64,000 nt of DNA from Calliopsis andreniformis. Taxonomy: Eukaryota; Arthropoda; Insecta; Hymenoptera; Andrenidae. The stretch spans positions 17,608,001-17,672,000 of the forward strand of contig NW_027480423.1 of NCBI RefSeq assembly GCF_051401765.1, given 5' to 3'. Numbering within the stretch: the first letter of the stretch is position 1; every line of letters starts with the position of its first letter. This document shows, piece by piece, positions 22,338-34,951 of this stretch. The notes below the pieces were generated by a model. It did no database searches and was not told where the DNA came from. It was given only the letters and a program-made list of their open reading frames with translations. Position numbers and translations under genes: made by a program.

Positions 22338-25225
22338 CTAACTATTCGATCTGGTGGAGCAACGCCCTAGAGTGAAGCCTAGGTTGCTCGGAATGTAGAA
22401 ATGACCATAACTTTCACACTGGTTGCTATTATTCGTTTTATACGGTGTAAAAGCTGTTTTATTTATATCGTATTTTATGCTTCTGGCTTTGACTTCTTAG
22501 GGCCTACCTATTCGACCTGGTGGAGCAACGCCCTAGAGTGAAACCTAGGTTGCCCTGAACGTAGAAATGACCATTACATTCACACTGGTTGCAATTATTC
22601 CTGTTATACGATGGAAAAACTGTTGTATTTTTATTGTATTCTATGCTTCTGGCGATTAATTCTAAGTCGCTAGCTATTTGATCAGGTGGAGCAACGCCCT
22701 AGGGTGAAGCCTAGGTTGCTCGGAAAGTAGAAATGACCATAAGTTTCATACTGGTTGCAATTATTCGTTTTATACGATGGAAAAACTGTTGTATTTATAT
22801 TGTATTCTATGCTTCTGGCGTTGACTTCTAAGGCACTAACTATTCGATCTGGTGGAGCGACGCAATAGAGTGATGCCTAGGTTGCCCGGAACGTAGAATT
22901 GGCCATCACTTTCAAACTGGTTGCAATTATTCCTCTTATATGACGGATACACTGTTGTATTTTTATTGCATTTTATGCTTCGGGCGTTGCCTTCTAGGGC
23001 CCTAACTATTCAATCTGTTGGACCAACGCCCTAGGGTGAAGGCTAGCTTGCTCGGAAAGTAGAAATGACCATAAGTTCCATACTGGTTGCAATTATTCGT
23101 TTTATACGATGGAAAAGCGGTTGTATTTATATCGTATTTTATGCTTCTGGCGTTGACTTCTTAGGCCGTAACTATTCGGTCTGGTGGAGCAACGCCCTGG
23201 AGTGAAACCTAGGTTGCCCGGAACCTAGAATTGGCCATCACTTTCAAACTGGTTGCAATTATTCCTGATATATGATGGAAACACTGTTGTATTTTTTTTG
23301 CATTTTATGTTTCGGGCGTTGACTTCTAAGTCCCTAACTATTCAATCTGTTGGAGCAACGCCCTAGGGTGAAGCCTTGGTTGCTCGGCAAGTAGAAATGT
23401 CCATAAGTTTCATGCTGGTTGCAATTATTCGTTTTATACGATGGAAAAACTGTTGTATTTATATTGTATTTTATGCTTCTGGCGTTGACTTCTAAGGCAC
23501 TAACTATTCGATCTGGTGGAGCAACGCAATAGAGTGAAGCCTAGGTTGCCCGGAACGTAGAATTGGCCATCACTTTCAAACTGGTTGCAATTATTCCTGT
23601 TATATGTTGGAACCACTGTTGTCTTTTTTTTGCATTTTATGGTACGGGCGTTGACTTCTAAGGCCCTAACTATTCAATCTGTTGGAGCAACGCCCTAGTG
23701 TGAAGCATAGGTTGCTCGGAAAGTAGAAATGACCATAAGTTTCATACTGGTTGAAATTATTCGTTTTATACGATGGAAAAGCTGTTGTATTTATATTGTA
23801 TTTTATGCTTCTGGCGTTGACTTCTAAGGCACTAACTATTCGATCCGGTGGAGCAACGCCCTAGAGTGAAGCCTAGGTTGCCCGGAACGTAGAATTGTCA
23901 CATCACATTCAAAGTGGTTGCAATTATTCCTGTTATATGATGGAGACGCTGTTGTATTTTTATTGCATTTTATGCTTCGGGCGTTGACTTCTGAGGCCCT
24001 AACTATTCAATCTGTTGGAGCAACGCCCTAGGGCGAAGCATAGGTTGCTCGGAAAGTAGAAATGACCATAGGTTTCATACTGGTTGCAATCATTCGTTTT
24101 ATACGATGGAAAAACTGTTGTATTTTAATTGTATTTTATGCTTTTAGCGATGAATTCTAAGTCCCTAGCTATTCGATCTGGTGGAGCAACGCCCTAGAGT
24201 GACGCCTAGCTTGCTCGGAAAGTAGAAATGACCATAAGTTTCATACTGGTTGCAATTATTCGTTTTATACGATGGAAAAGCTGTTGTATTTATATTGTAT
24301 TTTATGCTTCTGGCGTTGGATTCTAAGTCCCTAGCTATTCCATCTGGTGGAACAACGCCCTAGGGTAAAGCCCAGGTTGCGCGGATCGTAGAAATGACCA
24401 TAACTTTCACACTGGTAGCAATTATTCGTTTTATACGATGGAAAAACTGTTTTATTTATTTTGTATTTTATGCTTCGGGCGTTGACTTCTGAGGACCTAA
24501 CTATTCGATCTGGTGGTGCAACGCCCTGGAGTGAAACCTGGGTTGCCCGGAACGTAGAAATGACCACAACTTTCACACTGGTTGCTATCTTTCGTTTTAT
24601 ACGATGGAAAGACTGTTATATTTATATCGTATTTTATGCTTCTGGCGTTGACTTCTTAGGGCCTACCTATTCGACCTGGTGGAGCAACGCCCTAGAGTGA
24701 AACCTAGGTTGCCCTGAACGTAGAAATAACCATTACATTCACACTGGTTGCAATTATTCCTGTCATACGATGGAGAAACTGCTGTAGTTTTATTGTATTC
24801 TATGCTTCTGGCGATTAATCCTAAGTCGCTAGCTATTTGATCAGGTGGAGCAACGACCTAGAGTGAAGCCTAGGTTGCCCGGAACGTAGTAATGACAATT
24901 ACTTTCACACTGTTTGCTATTACTCATTTTGTACGATGGAAAAGCTGTTGTACTTATATCGTATTTTATTCTTATGGCGTTGAATTCTAAGTCCCTAGCT
25001 ATTCCATCTGGTGCAACAACGCCCTAGGGTAAAGCCCAGGTTGCGCGGAACGTAGAAATGACCATAACTTTTAAACTGGTTGCAATTATTCCTGATATGT
25101 GATGGTAACACTGTTGTATTTTTTTTGCATTTTATGGTTCGGGCGTTGACTTCTAAGGCCCTAACTATTCAATCTGTTGGAGCAACGCCCTAGGGTGAAG
25201 CCTAGGTTGCTCGGAAAGTAGAAAT
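22338..25225 (+). repeat. Duplicated block II, copy 2
   Basis: Second copy of block II, including copy 3 of the triplicated 1.8 kb block (about 22,686-24,490). The unit near 23,908-24,060 carries GATGGAGACG as at 15,472, where copy 1 of block II has GATGGAAACG. This 23.9 kb stretch is therefore closer to 15.4 kb than to its own partner at 17.4 kb, which suggests later conversion. Confidence 0.85.
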
Positions 25226-28200
25226 ATCGATAAGTTTCATACTGGTTGCAATTATTCGTTCTATACGATGGAAAAACTGTTGTATTTATATTGTATTTTA
25301 TGCTTCTGGCGTTGACTTCTAAGGCACTAACTATTCGATCTGGTGGAGCAACGCCCTAGAGTGAAGCCTAGGTTGCCCGGAACGTAGAATTGGCCATCAC
25401 TTTCAAACTGGTTGCAATTATTCCTGATATATGATGGAAACACTGTTGTCTTTTTTTTGCATTTTATGGTTCGGGCGTAGACTTCTAAGGCCCTAACTAT
25501 TCAATCTGTTGGAGCAACGCCCTAGGGTGAAGCCTAGGTTGCTCGGAAAGTAGAAATGTCCATAAGTTTCATACTGGTTGCAATTATTCGTTTTATACGA
25601 TGGAAAAACTGTTGTATTTATATTGTATTTTATGCTTCTGGCGTTGACTTCTAAGGCACTATCTATTCGATCTGGTGGAGCAACGCCGTAGAGTGAAGCC
25701 TAGGTTGCCCGGAACGTAGAATTGGCCGTCACTTTCAAACTGGTCGCAATTATTCCTGTTATATGATGGAAACACTGTTGTATTTTTTTTGCATTTTATG
25801 GTTCGGGCGTAGACTTCTAAGGCCCTAACTATTCGATCTGGTGGAGCTACGCCCTAGAGTGAAGCTTCGGTTGCCCGGAACGTAGAATTGGCCATCACTT
25901 TCAAACTGGTCGCAATTATTCCTGTTATATGATGGAAACACTGTTGTATTTTTTTTGCATTTTATGGTTCGGGCGTAGACTTCTAAGACCCTAACTATTC
26001 AATCTGTTGGAGCAACACCCTAGGGTGAAGCCTAGGTTGCTCGGAAAGTAGAAATGACCATAAGTTTCATACTGGTTGCAATTATTCGTTTTATACGATG
26101 GAAAACTGTTGTATTTATATTGTATTTTATTCTTCTGGCGTTTACTTCTAAGGACCTAACTATTCGATCTGGTGGAGCAACGTCCTAGAGTGAAGCCTAG
26201 GTTGCTCGCAATGTGGAAATGACCATAACTTTCACACTGGTTGCAATTACTCGTTTTATACGATGGAAACGCTGTTGTATTTATATTGTATTTTATGCCT
26301 CTGGCGTTGACTTCTAAGACACTATCTATTCGATCTGGTGGAGCAACGCCCTAGAGAGAAGCCTAGGTTGCCCGGAACGTAGAATTGGCCATTACTTTCA
26401 AACTGGTTGCACTTATTCCTGTTATATGATGGAAACACTGTTGTATTTTTTTTGCATTTTATGCTTCGGGCGCTGACTTCTAAGGCCCTAACTATTCAAT
26501 CTGTTGGAGCAAGGCGCTAGGGTGAAGCCTAGGTTGCTCGGAAAGTAGAAATGACCATAAGTTTCATACTGGTTGCAATTACTCGTTTAATACGATGGAA
26601 AAACGGTTGTATTTATATTGTATTTTATGCCTCTGGCGTTGACTTCTAAGGCACTAACTATTCGATCTGGTGGAGCAACGCCCTAGAGTGAAGCCTAGGC
26701 TGCCCGGAACGTAGAATTGGCCATCACTTTCACACTGGTCGAAATTATTCCTGTTACATGATGGAAACACTGTTGTATTTTTTTTGCATTTTAAGGTTCG
26801 GGCGTAGACTTCTGAGGCCGTAGCTATTCGATGTGGTGGAACAACGCCATACAGTGAAGCCTAGGTTGCCCGCAACGTAGAAATGACCATTAGTTTCACA
26901 CTGTTTGCAATTATTCCTTTTATACGATGGAAAAGCTGTTGTATTTATATCGTATTTTATTCTTCTGGCGTTTACTTCTAAGGACCTAACTCTTCGATCT
27001 GGTGGAGCAACGTCCTAGAGTGAAGCCTAGGTTGCTCGCAATGTGGAAATGACCATAACTTTCACACTGCTTGCAATTACTCGTTTTATACGATGGAAAC
27101 GCTGTTGTATTTATATTGTATTTTATGCCTCTGGCGTTGACTTCTAAGGCACTATCTATTCGATCTGGTGGAGCAACGCCCTAGAGAGAAGCCTAGGTTG
27201 CCCGGAACGTAGAATTGGCCATCACTTTCAAACTGGTTGCACTTATTCCTGTTATATGATGGAAACACTGTTGTATTTTTTTTGCATTTTATGTTTCGGG
27301 CGCTGACTTCTAAGGCCCTAACTATTCAATCTGTTGGAGCAACACCCTAGGGTGAAGCCTAGGTTGCTCGGAAAGTAGTAATGACCATATGTTTCATACT
27401 GGTTGCAGTTATTCGTTTTATACGATGGAAAACTGTTGTATTTATATTGTATTTTATGCTTCTGGCGTTGACGTCTAAGGCACTAACTATTCGATCTGGA
27501 GGAACAACGCCCTAGGTTAAAGCCCAGATTGCGCTGAACGTAGAAATGACCATAACTTTCACACCGGTAGCCATTTTTCGTTTTATACGATGGAAAAACT
27601 GTTCTATTTATTTTGTATTTAATGCATCGGGCGTTGACTTCTAAGGTCCTAACTGTATGATCTGGTGGAGCAACGCCCTGGAGTGAAGCCTAGGTTGCCT
27701 GGAACGTAGAAATGACCATCACTTTCACACGGTTTGCAATTATTCCTGTTATAGGATGGAAAGACTGTTGTATTCTTATTGTATTTTATACTTCAGGCGT
27801 TGAGTTCTGAAGCCGTAGCTATTCGATGTGGTGGAAGAACGCCATACAGTGAAGCCTAGGTTGCCCGGAACGTAGAAATGACCATTACTTTCACACTGTT
27901 TGCAATTGTTCCTTTTATACGATGGAAAAGCTGTTGTATTTATATCGTATTTTATGCCCCTGGCGTTGACTTCTAAGGACCTAACTATTCGATCTGGTGG
28001 AGCAACGCCCTAGAGTGAAGCCTAGGTTGCTCGGAATGTAGAAATGACCATAACTTTCACACTGATTGCAATAATTCGTTTTATACGATGGAAAAACTGT
28101 TGAATCTTTATCGTATTTTATGATTCTGGCGTTGACTTCTTAGGCCGTAACTATTCGATCTGGTGGAGCAACGCCCTGGAGTGAAACCTGGGTTGCCCGG

Positions 28201-29739
28201 AACGTAGAAATGACCACTACTATCACACTGGTTGCAAATTATTCCTGCTATACGATGGAAAAACTGTTGTACTTTGATTGCATTTTATGCTTCTGGCGTT
28301 CACTTCTTAGGCCCTAACTATTCGATCTGGTGGAACAACGGCCTAGGGTGAAGCCTAGGTTGCCCGGAACGTAGAAATGACCATAACTTTCACACTGGTT
28401 GCAATTATTTGTTTTATGCGATGGAATAGCTGTTGTATTTATATCGTATTTTATGCTTCTGGCGTTGACTTCTTAGGCCCTAACTATTCCATCTGGTGGA
28501 ACAACGCCCTAGAGTAAAGCCCAGGTTTCGCGGAACGTAGAAATGACCATAACTTTCACACTGGTAGCAATTATTCCTGTTATATGATGGAAACACTGTT
28601 GTATTTTTTTTGCATTTTATGGTTCGGGCCTAGACTTCTAAGGCCCTAACTATTCAATCTGTTGGAGCAACGCCCTAGGGTGAAGCCTAGGTTGCTCGGA
28701 ATGTGGAAACGACCATAACTTTCACACTGGTTGCAATTATTCGTTTTATACGATGGAAACACTGTTGTATTTATATTGTATTTTATGCTTCTGGCGGTGA
28801 CTTCTAAGGCACTAACTATTCGATCTGGTGGGGCAACGCCGTAGGGTGAAGGCTAGGTTGCTCGGAAAGTAGAAATGACCATAAGTTTCATACTGGTTGC
28901 AATTATTCGTTTTATACGATGGAAAAACTGTTGTATTTATATTGTATTTTATGCTTCTGGCGTTGACTTCCAAGGCACTATCTGTTCGATCTGGTGGAGC
29001 AACGCCCTAGAGTGAATCCTAGGTTGCTCGGAATGTAGAAATGACCATAGCTTTCACACTGGTTGCAATTATTCGTTTTATACGATGGAAACGCTGTTGT
29101 ATTTATATTGTACTTTATGCATCTAGCGGTGACTTCTAAGGCCGTAGCTATTAGATGTGGTGGAGCAACGCCCTAGAGTGACGCCTAGAGTGCTCGGAAC
29201 GTAGAAATGACCATTACTTTCACACTGGTTGCAATTATTCGTTTTATACGATGGAAAAGCTGTTGTATTTATATCGTATTTTATGCTTCTGGCGTTGACT
29301 TCTTAGGCCGTAACTATTTGGTCTCGTGGAGCAACGCCCTGGAGTGAAACCTAGGTTGCCCGGAACGTAGAATTGGCCATCACTTTCAAACTGGTTGCAA
29401 TTATTCCTGTTATATGATGGAAACACTGTTGTATTTTTTTTGCATTTTATGGTTCGGGCGTTGACTTCTAAGGACCTAACTATTCAATCCGTTGGAGCAA
29501 CGCCCTAGGGTGAAGCCTAGGTTGCTCGGAAAGTAGAAATGTCCATATGCTTCATACTGGTTGCAATTATTTGTTTCATACGATGGAAAAACTGTTGTAT
29601 TTATATTGTATTTTATGCTTCTGGCGTTGACTTCTAAGGCACTAACTATTCGATCTGGTGGAGCAACGCCCTAGAGTGAAGCCTAGGTTGCCCGGAACGT
29701 AGAATTGGCCATCACTTTCAAACTGGTCGAAATTATTCC

Positions 29740-31120
29740 TGTTATATAATGGAAACACTGTTGTATTTTTTTTGCATTTTATGGTTCGGGCGTAGACTTC
29801 TAAGGCCCTAACTATTCAATCTGTTGGAGCAACGCCCTAGGGTGAAGCCTAGGTTGCTCGGAATGTGGAAACGACCATAACTTTCACACTGGTTGCAATT
29901 ATTCGTTTTATACGATGGAAACACTGTTGTATTTATATTGTATTTTATGCTTCTGGCGGTGACTTCTAAGGCACTAACTATTCGATCTGGTGGGGCAACG
30001 CCCTAGAGTGAAGCATAGGTTGCCCGGAACGTAGAATTGGCCATCACTTTCAAACTGGATGCAATTATTCCTGTTATATTATGGAAACACTGTTGTATTT
30101 TTATTGCATTTTATGATTCGGGCGTTGACTTCTAAGGCCCTAACTATTCAATCTGTTGGAGCAACGCCCTAGGGTGACGCCTAGGTCGCTCGGAAGGTAG
30201 AAATGACCATAAGTTTCATACTGGTTGCAATTATTCGTTTTATACGATGGAAAAACTGTTGTATTTATATTGTATTTTATGCTTCTGGCGTTGACTTCTA
30301 ACGCACTAGCTGTTCGATCTAGTGGAGCAACGCCCTAGAGCGAAGCCTAGGTTGCCCGGAAAGGAGAAATGAACATCACGTTCAAACTGGTTGCAATTAA
30401 TCCTTTTATACCATGGAAAAGCTGTTGTATTTATATCGTATTTTATGCTTCTGGCGTTTACTTCTAAGGACCTAACTATTCGATCTGGTGGAGCAACGCC
30501 CTAGAGTGAAGCCTAGGTTGCTCGGAATATGGAAATGACCATAACTTTCACACTGGTTGCAATTATTCGTTTTATACGATGGAAACACTGTTGTATTTAT
30601 ATTGTATTTTATGCCTCTGGCGTTGACTCCTAAGGCCGTAGCTATTAGATGTGGTGGAGCAACGCCCTAGAGTGACGCCTAGGGAGCTCGGAACGTAGAA
30701 ATGATGATTACTTTCACACTGGTTGCAATTATACGTTTTATACGATGGAAAAGCTGTTGTATTTATATTGTAATTTATGCTTCTGGCGTTGACTTCTAAG
30801 GCACTAACTATTCGATCTGGTGGAGCTACGCCCTAGAGTGAAGCTTAGGTTGCCCGGAACGTAGAATTGGCCATCACTTTCAAACTGGTTGCAATTATTC
30901 CTGTTATATTATGGAAAGACTGTTGTATTTTTATTGTATTTTATACTTCAGGCGTTGACTTCTGAGGCCGTAGCTATTCGATGTGGTGGAAGAACGCCAT
31001 ACAGTGAAGCCTAGGTTGCCCGGAACGTAGAAATGACCATTACTTTCACACTGTTTGCAATTATTCCTTTTATACGATGGAAAAGCTGTTGTATTTATAT
31101 CGTATTTTATGCTTCTGGCG
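29740..31120 (+). repeat. Duplicated block, copy at about 37,707-39,087
   Basis: TGTGGAAACG at 29864 matches 37831, an offset of 7,967 bp (48 monomers minus one base). Shared variants include CTTCTGGCGGTGAC, GGGGCAACGC/GGGGCAACAC, TAACGCACTAGC, TTTATACCATGG, GAATATGG, GACTCCTAAGG and ATGATGATTAC. The copies part at TTATGCTTC against TTATTCTTC. Confidence 0.8.
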
Positions 31121-32129
31121 TTGACTTCTTAGGCCGTAACTATTCGGTCTCGTGGAGCAACGCCCTGGAGTGAAACCTAGGTTGCCCGGAGCGTAGAATT
31201 GGCCATCACTTTCAAACTGGTTGCAATTATTCCTGTTATATGATGGAAACACTGTTGTATTTTTTTTGCATTTTATGGTTCGGGCGTTGACTTCTAAGGC
31301 CCTAACTATTCAATCCGTTGGAGCAACGCCCTAGGGTGAAGCCTAGGTTGCTCGGAAAGTAGAAATGTCCATATGCTTCATACTGGTTGCAATTATTTGT
31401 TTCATACGATGGAAAAACTGTTGTATTTATATTGTATTTTATGCTTCTGGCGTTGACTTCTAAGGCACTAACTATTCGATCTGGTGGAGCAACGCCCTAG
31501 AGTGAAGCCTAGGTTGCCCGGAACGTAGAATTGACAATCACTTTCAAACTGGTCGAAATTATTCCTGTTATATGATGGAAACACTGTTGTATTTTTTTTG
31601 CATTTTATGGTTCGGGCGTAGACTTCTAAGGCCCTAACTATTCAATCTGTTGGAGCAACGCCCTAGGGTGAAGCCTAGGTTGCTCGGAAAGTAGAAATGA
31701 CCATAAGTTTCATACTGGTTGCAATTATTCGTTTTATGCGATGGAAAACTGTTGTATTTATATTGTATTTTATGCTTCTGGCGTTGACTTCTAAGGCACT
31801 AACTATTCGATATGGTGGAGCTACGCCCTAGAGTGAAGCCTAGGTTGCCCGAAACGTAGAATTGGCCATCACTTTCAAACTGGTCGCAATTATTCCTGTT
31901 ATATGATGGAAACACTGTCGTATTTTTTTTGCATTTTATGGTTCGGGCGTTGACTTCTAAGGCCCTAACTATTCAATCTGTTGGACCAACGCCCTAGGGT
32001 GAAGCCTAGGTTGCTCGGAAAGTTGAAATGACCATAAGTTTCATACTGGTTGCAATTATTCGTTTTATACGATGGAAAAGCTGTTGTATTTATATTGTAT
32101 TTTATGCTTCTGGCGTTGACTTCTAAGAC

Positions 32130-34762
32130 ACTAACTATTCGATCTGGTGGGGCAACGCCCTAGAGTGAAGCATAGGTTGCCCGGAACGTAGAATTGGCCG
32201 TCACTTTCAAACTGGTTGCAATTATTCCTGTTATATTATGAGAACACTGTTGTATTTTTATTGCATTTTATGCTTCGGGCGTTGACTTCTAAGGCCCTAA
32301 CTATTCAATCTGTTGGAGCAACGCCCTAGGGTGACGCCTAGGTCGCTCGGAAGGTAGAAATGACCATAAGTTTCATACTGGTTGCAATTATTCGTTTTAT
32401 ACGATGGAAAAACTGTTGTATTTATATTGTATTTTATGATTCTGGCGTTGACTTCTAACGCACCAGCTGTTCGATCTAGTGGAGCAACGTCCTAGAGTGA
32501 AGCCTAGGTTGCTCGCAATGTGGAAATGACCATAACTTTCACACTGCTTGCAATTACTCGTTTTATACGATGGAAAAACTGTTGTATTTATATCGTATTT
32601 TATGCTTCTGCCGTTGACTTCTAAGGCACTAACTATTCGATCTGGTGGAGCAACGCCCTAGAGTGAAGCCTAGGTTGCTCGGAATATGGAAATGACCATA
32701 AGTTTCATACTCGTTGCAATTATTCGTTTTATACGATGGAAAAGCTGTTGTATTTATATTGTAATTTATGCTTCTGGTGTTGACTTCTAAGGCACTAACT
32801 ATTCGATCTGGTGGAGCTACGCCCTAGAGTGAAGCTTAGGTTGCCCGGAACGTAGAATTGGCCATCACTTTCAAACTGGTTGCAATTATTCCTGTTATAT
32901 TATGGAAACACTGTTGTATTTTTATTGTATTTTATACTTCAGGCGTTGACTTCTGAGGCCGTAGCTATTCGATGTGGTGGAAGAACGCCATACAGTGAAG
33001 CCTAGGTTGCCCGGAACGTAGAAATGACCATTACTTTCACACTGTTTGCAATTATTCCTTTTATACGATGGAAAAGCTGTTGTATTTATATCGTATTTTA
33101 TTCTTCTGGCGTTTACTTCTAAGGACCTAACTATTCGATCTGGTGGAGCAACGTCCTAGAGTGAAGCCTAGGTTGCTCACAATGTGGAAATGACCATAAC
33201 TTTCACACTGGTTGCAATTACTCGTTTTATACGATGGAAACGCTGTTGTATTTATATTGTATTTTATGCCTCTGGCGTTGACTTCTAAGGCACTATCTAT
33301 TCGATCTGGTGGAGCAATGCCCTAGAGAGAAGCCTAGGTTGCCCGGAACGTAGAATTGGCCATCACTTTCAAACTGGTTGCACTTATTCCTGTTATATGA
33401 TGGAAACACTGTTGTATTTTTTTTGCATTTTATGTTTCGGGCGCTGACTTCTAAGGCCCTAACTATTCAATCTGTTGGAGCAAGGCGCTAGGGTGAAGCC
33501 TAGGTAGCTCTGAAAGTAGAAATGACCATAAGTTTCATACTGGTTGCAATTACTCGTTTAGTACGATGGAAAAGCGGTTGTATTTATATTGTATTTTATG
33601 CTTCTAGCGTTGACTTCTAAGGCACTATCTATTCGATCTGGTGGAGCAACGCCCTAGAGAGAAGCCTAGGTTGCCCGGAACGTAGAATTGGCCATCACTT
33701 TCAAACTGGTCGCAATTATTCCTGTTATATGATGGAAACACTGTTGTATTTTTTTTGCATTTTATGGTTCGGGCGTAGTCTTCTAAGACCCTAACTATTC
33801 AATCTGTTGGAGCAACACCCTAGGGTGAAGCCTAGGTTGCTCGGAAAGTAGTAATGACCATAAGTTTCATACTGGTTGCAATTATTCGTTTTATACGATG
33901 GAAAACTGTTGTATTTATATTGTATTTTATGCTTCTGGCGTTGACGTCTAAGGCACTAACTATTCGATCTGGAGGAACAACGCCCTAGGTTAAGGCCCAG
34001 ATTGCGCTGAACGTAGAAATGACCATAACTTTCACACCGGTAGCCATTTTTCGTTTTATACGATGGAAAAACTGTTCTATTTATTTTGTATTTAATGCTT
34101 CGGGCGTTGACTTCTAAGGTCCTAACTGTATGATCTGGTGGAGCAACGCCCTGGAGTGAAGCCTAGGTTGCCTGGAACGTAGAAATGACCATCACTTTCA
34201 CACGGTTTGCAATTATTCCTGTTATAGGATGGAAAGACTGTTGCATTCTTATTGTATTTTATACTTCAGGCGTTGAGTTCTGAAGCCGTAGCTATTCGAT
34301 GTGGTGGAGGAACGCCATACAGTGAAGCCTAGGTTGCCCGGAACGTAGAAATGACCATTACTTTCACACTGTTTGCAATAATTCGTTTTATACGATGGAA
34401 AAACTGTTGCATCTTTATCGTATTTTATGCTTCTGGCGTTGACTTCTTAGGCCGTAACTATTCGATCTGGTGGAGCAACGCCCTGGAGTGAAACCTGGGT
34501 TGCCCGGAACGTAGAAATGACCACTACTATCACACTGGTTGCAAATTATTCCTGCTATACGATGGAAAAACTGTTGTACTTTGATTGCATTTTATGCTTC
34601 TGGCGTTCACTTCTTAGGCCCTAACTATTCGATCTGGTGGAACAACGGCCTAGGGTGAAGCCTAGGTTGCCCGGAACGTAGAAATGACCATAACTTTCAC
34701 ACTGGTTGCAATTATTTGTTTTATGCGATGGAATAGCTGTTGTATTTATATCGTATTTTATG
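32130..34762 (+). repeat. 17-monomer higher-order repeat, copy 1 (offset 2,822 bp)
   Basis: TTATATTATG at 32231 matches 35053, exactly 17 x 166 bp apart, and the blocks agree over about 2.63 kb including the GACGTC cassette. The copies are separated by about 190 bp, roughly one monomer. Differences are isolated substitutions, such as ATGAGAACAC here against ATGGAAACAC in copy 2. Confidence 0.9.
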
Positions 34763-34951
34763 GTTCGGGCGTAGACTTCTAAGGCCCTAACTATTCAATC
34801 TGTTGGAGCAACGCCCTAGGGTGAAGCCTAGGTTGCTCGGAATGTGGAAACGACCATAACTTTCACACTGGTTGCAATTATTCGTTTTATACGATGGAAA
34901 CACTGTTGTATTTATATTGTATTTTATGCTTCTGGCGGTGACTTCTAAGGC

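Larger units (their letters stand above)
11691..25740 (+). repeat. Array zone 4: interleaved multi-kilobase duplications
   Basis: Satellite monomers only. The zone is built from two long blocks that alternate: one at 11.7-14.9 and again at 18.7-21.9 kb, the other at 15.9-18.75 and again at 22.3-25.2 kb. The last 0.5 kb (about 25,220-25,735) matches about 19,741-20,256 at a 5,479 bp offset (33 monomers plus one base). C-type variant 2 and the GCGCGGATCG unit are found here and not beyond. Confidence 0.85.
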
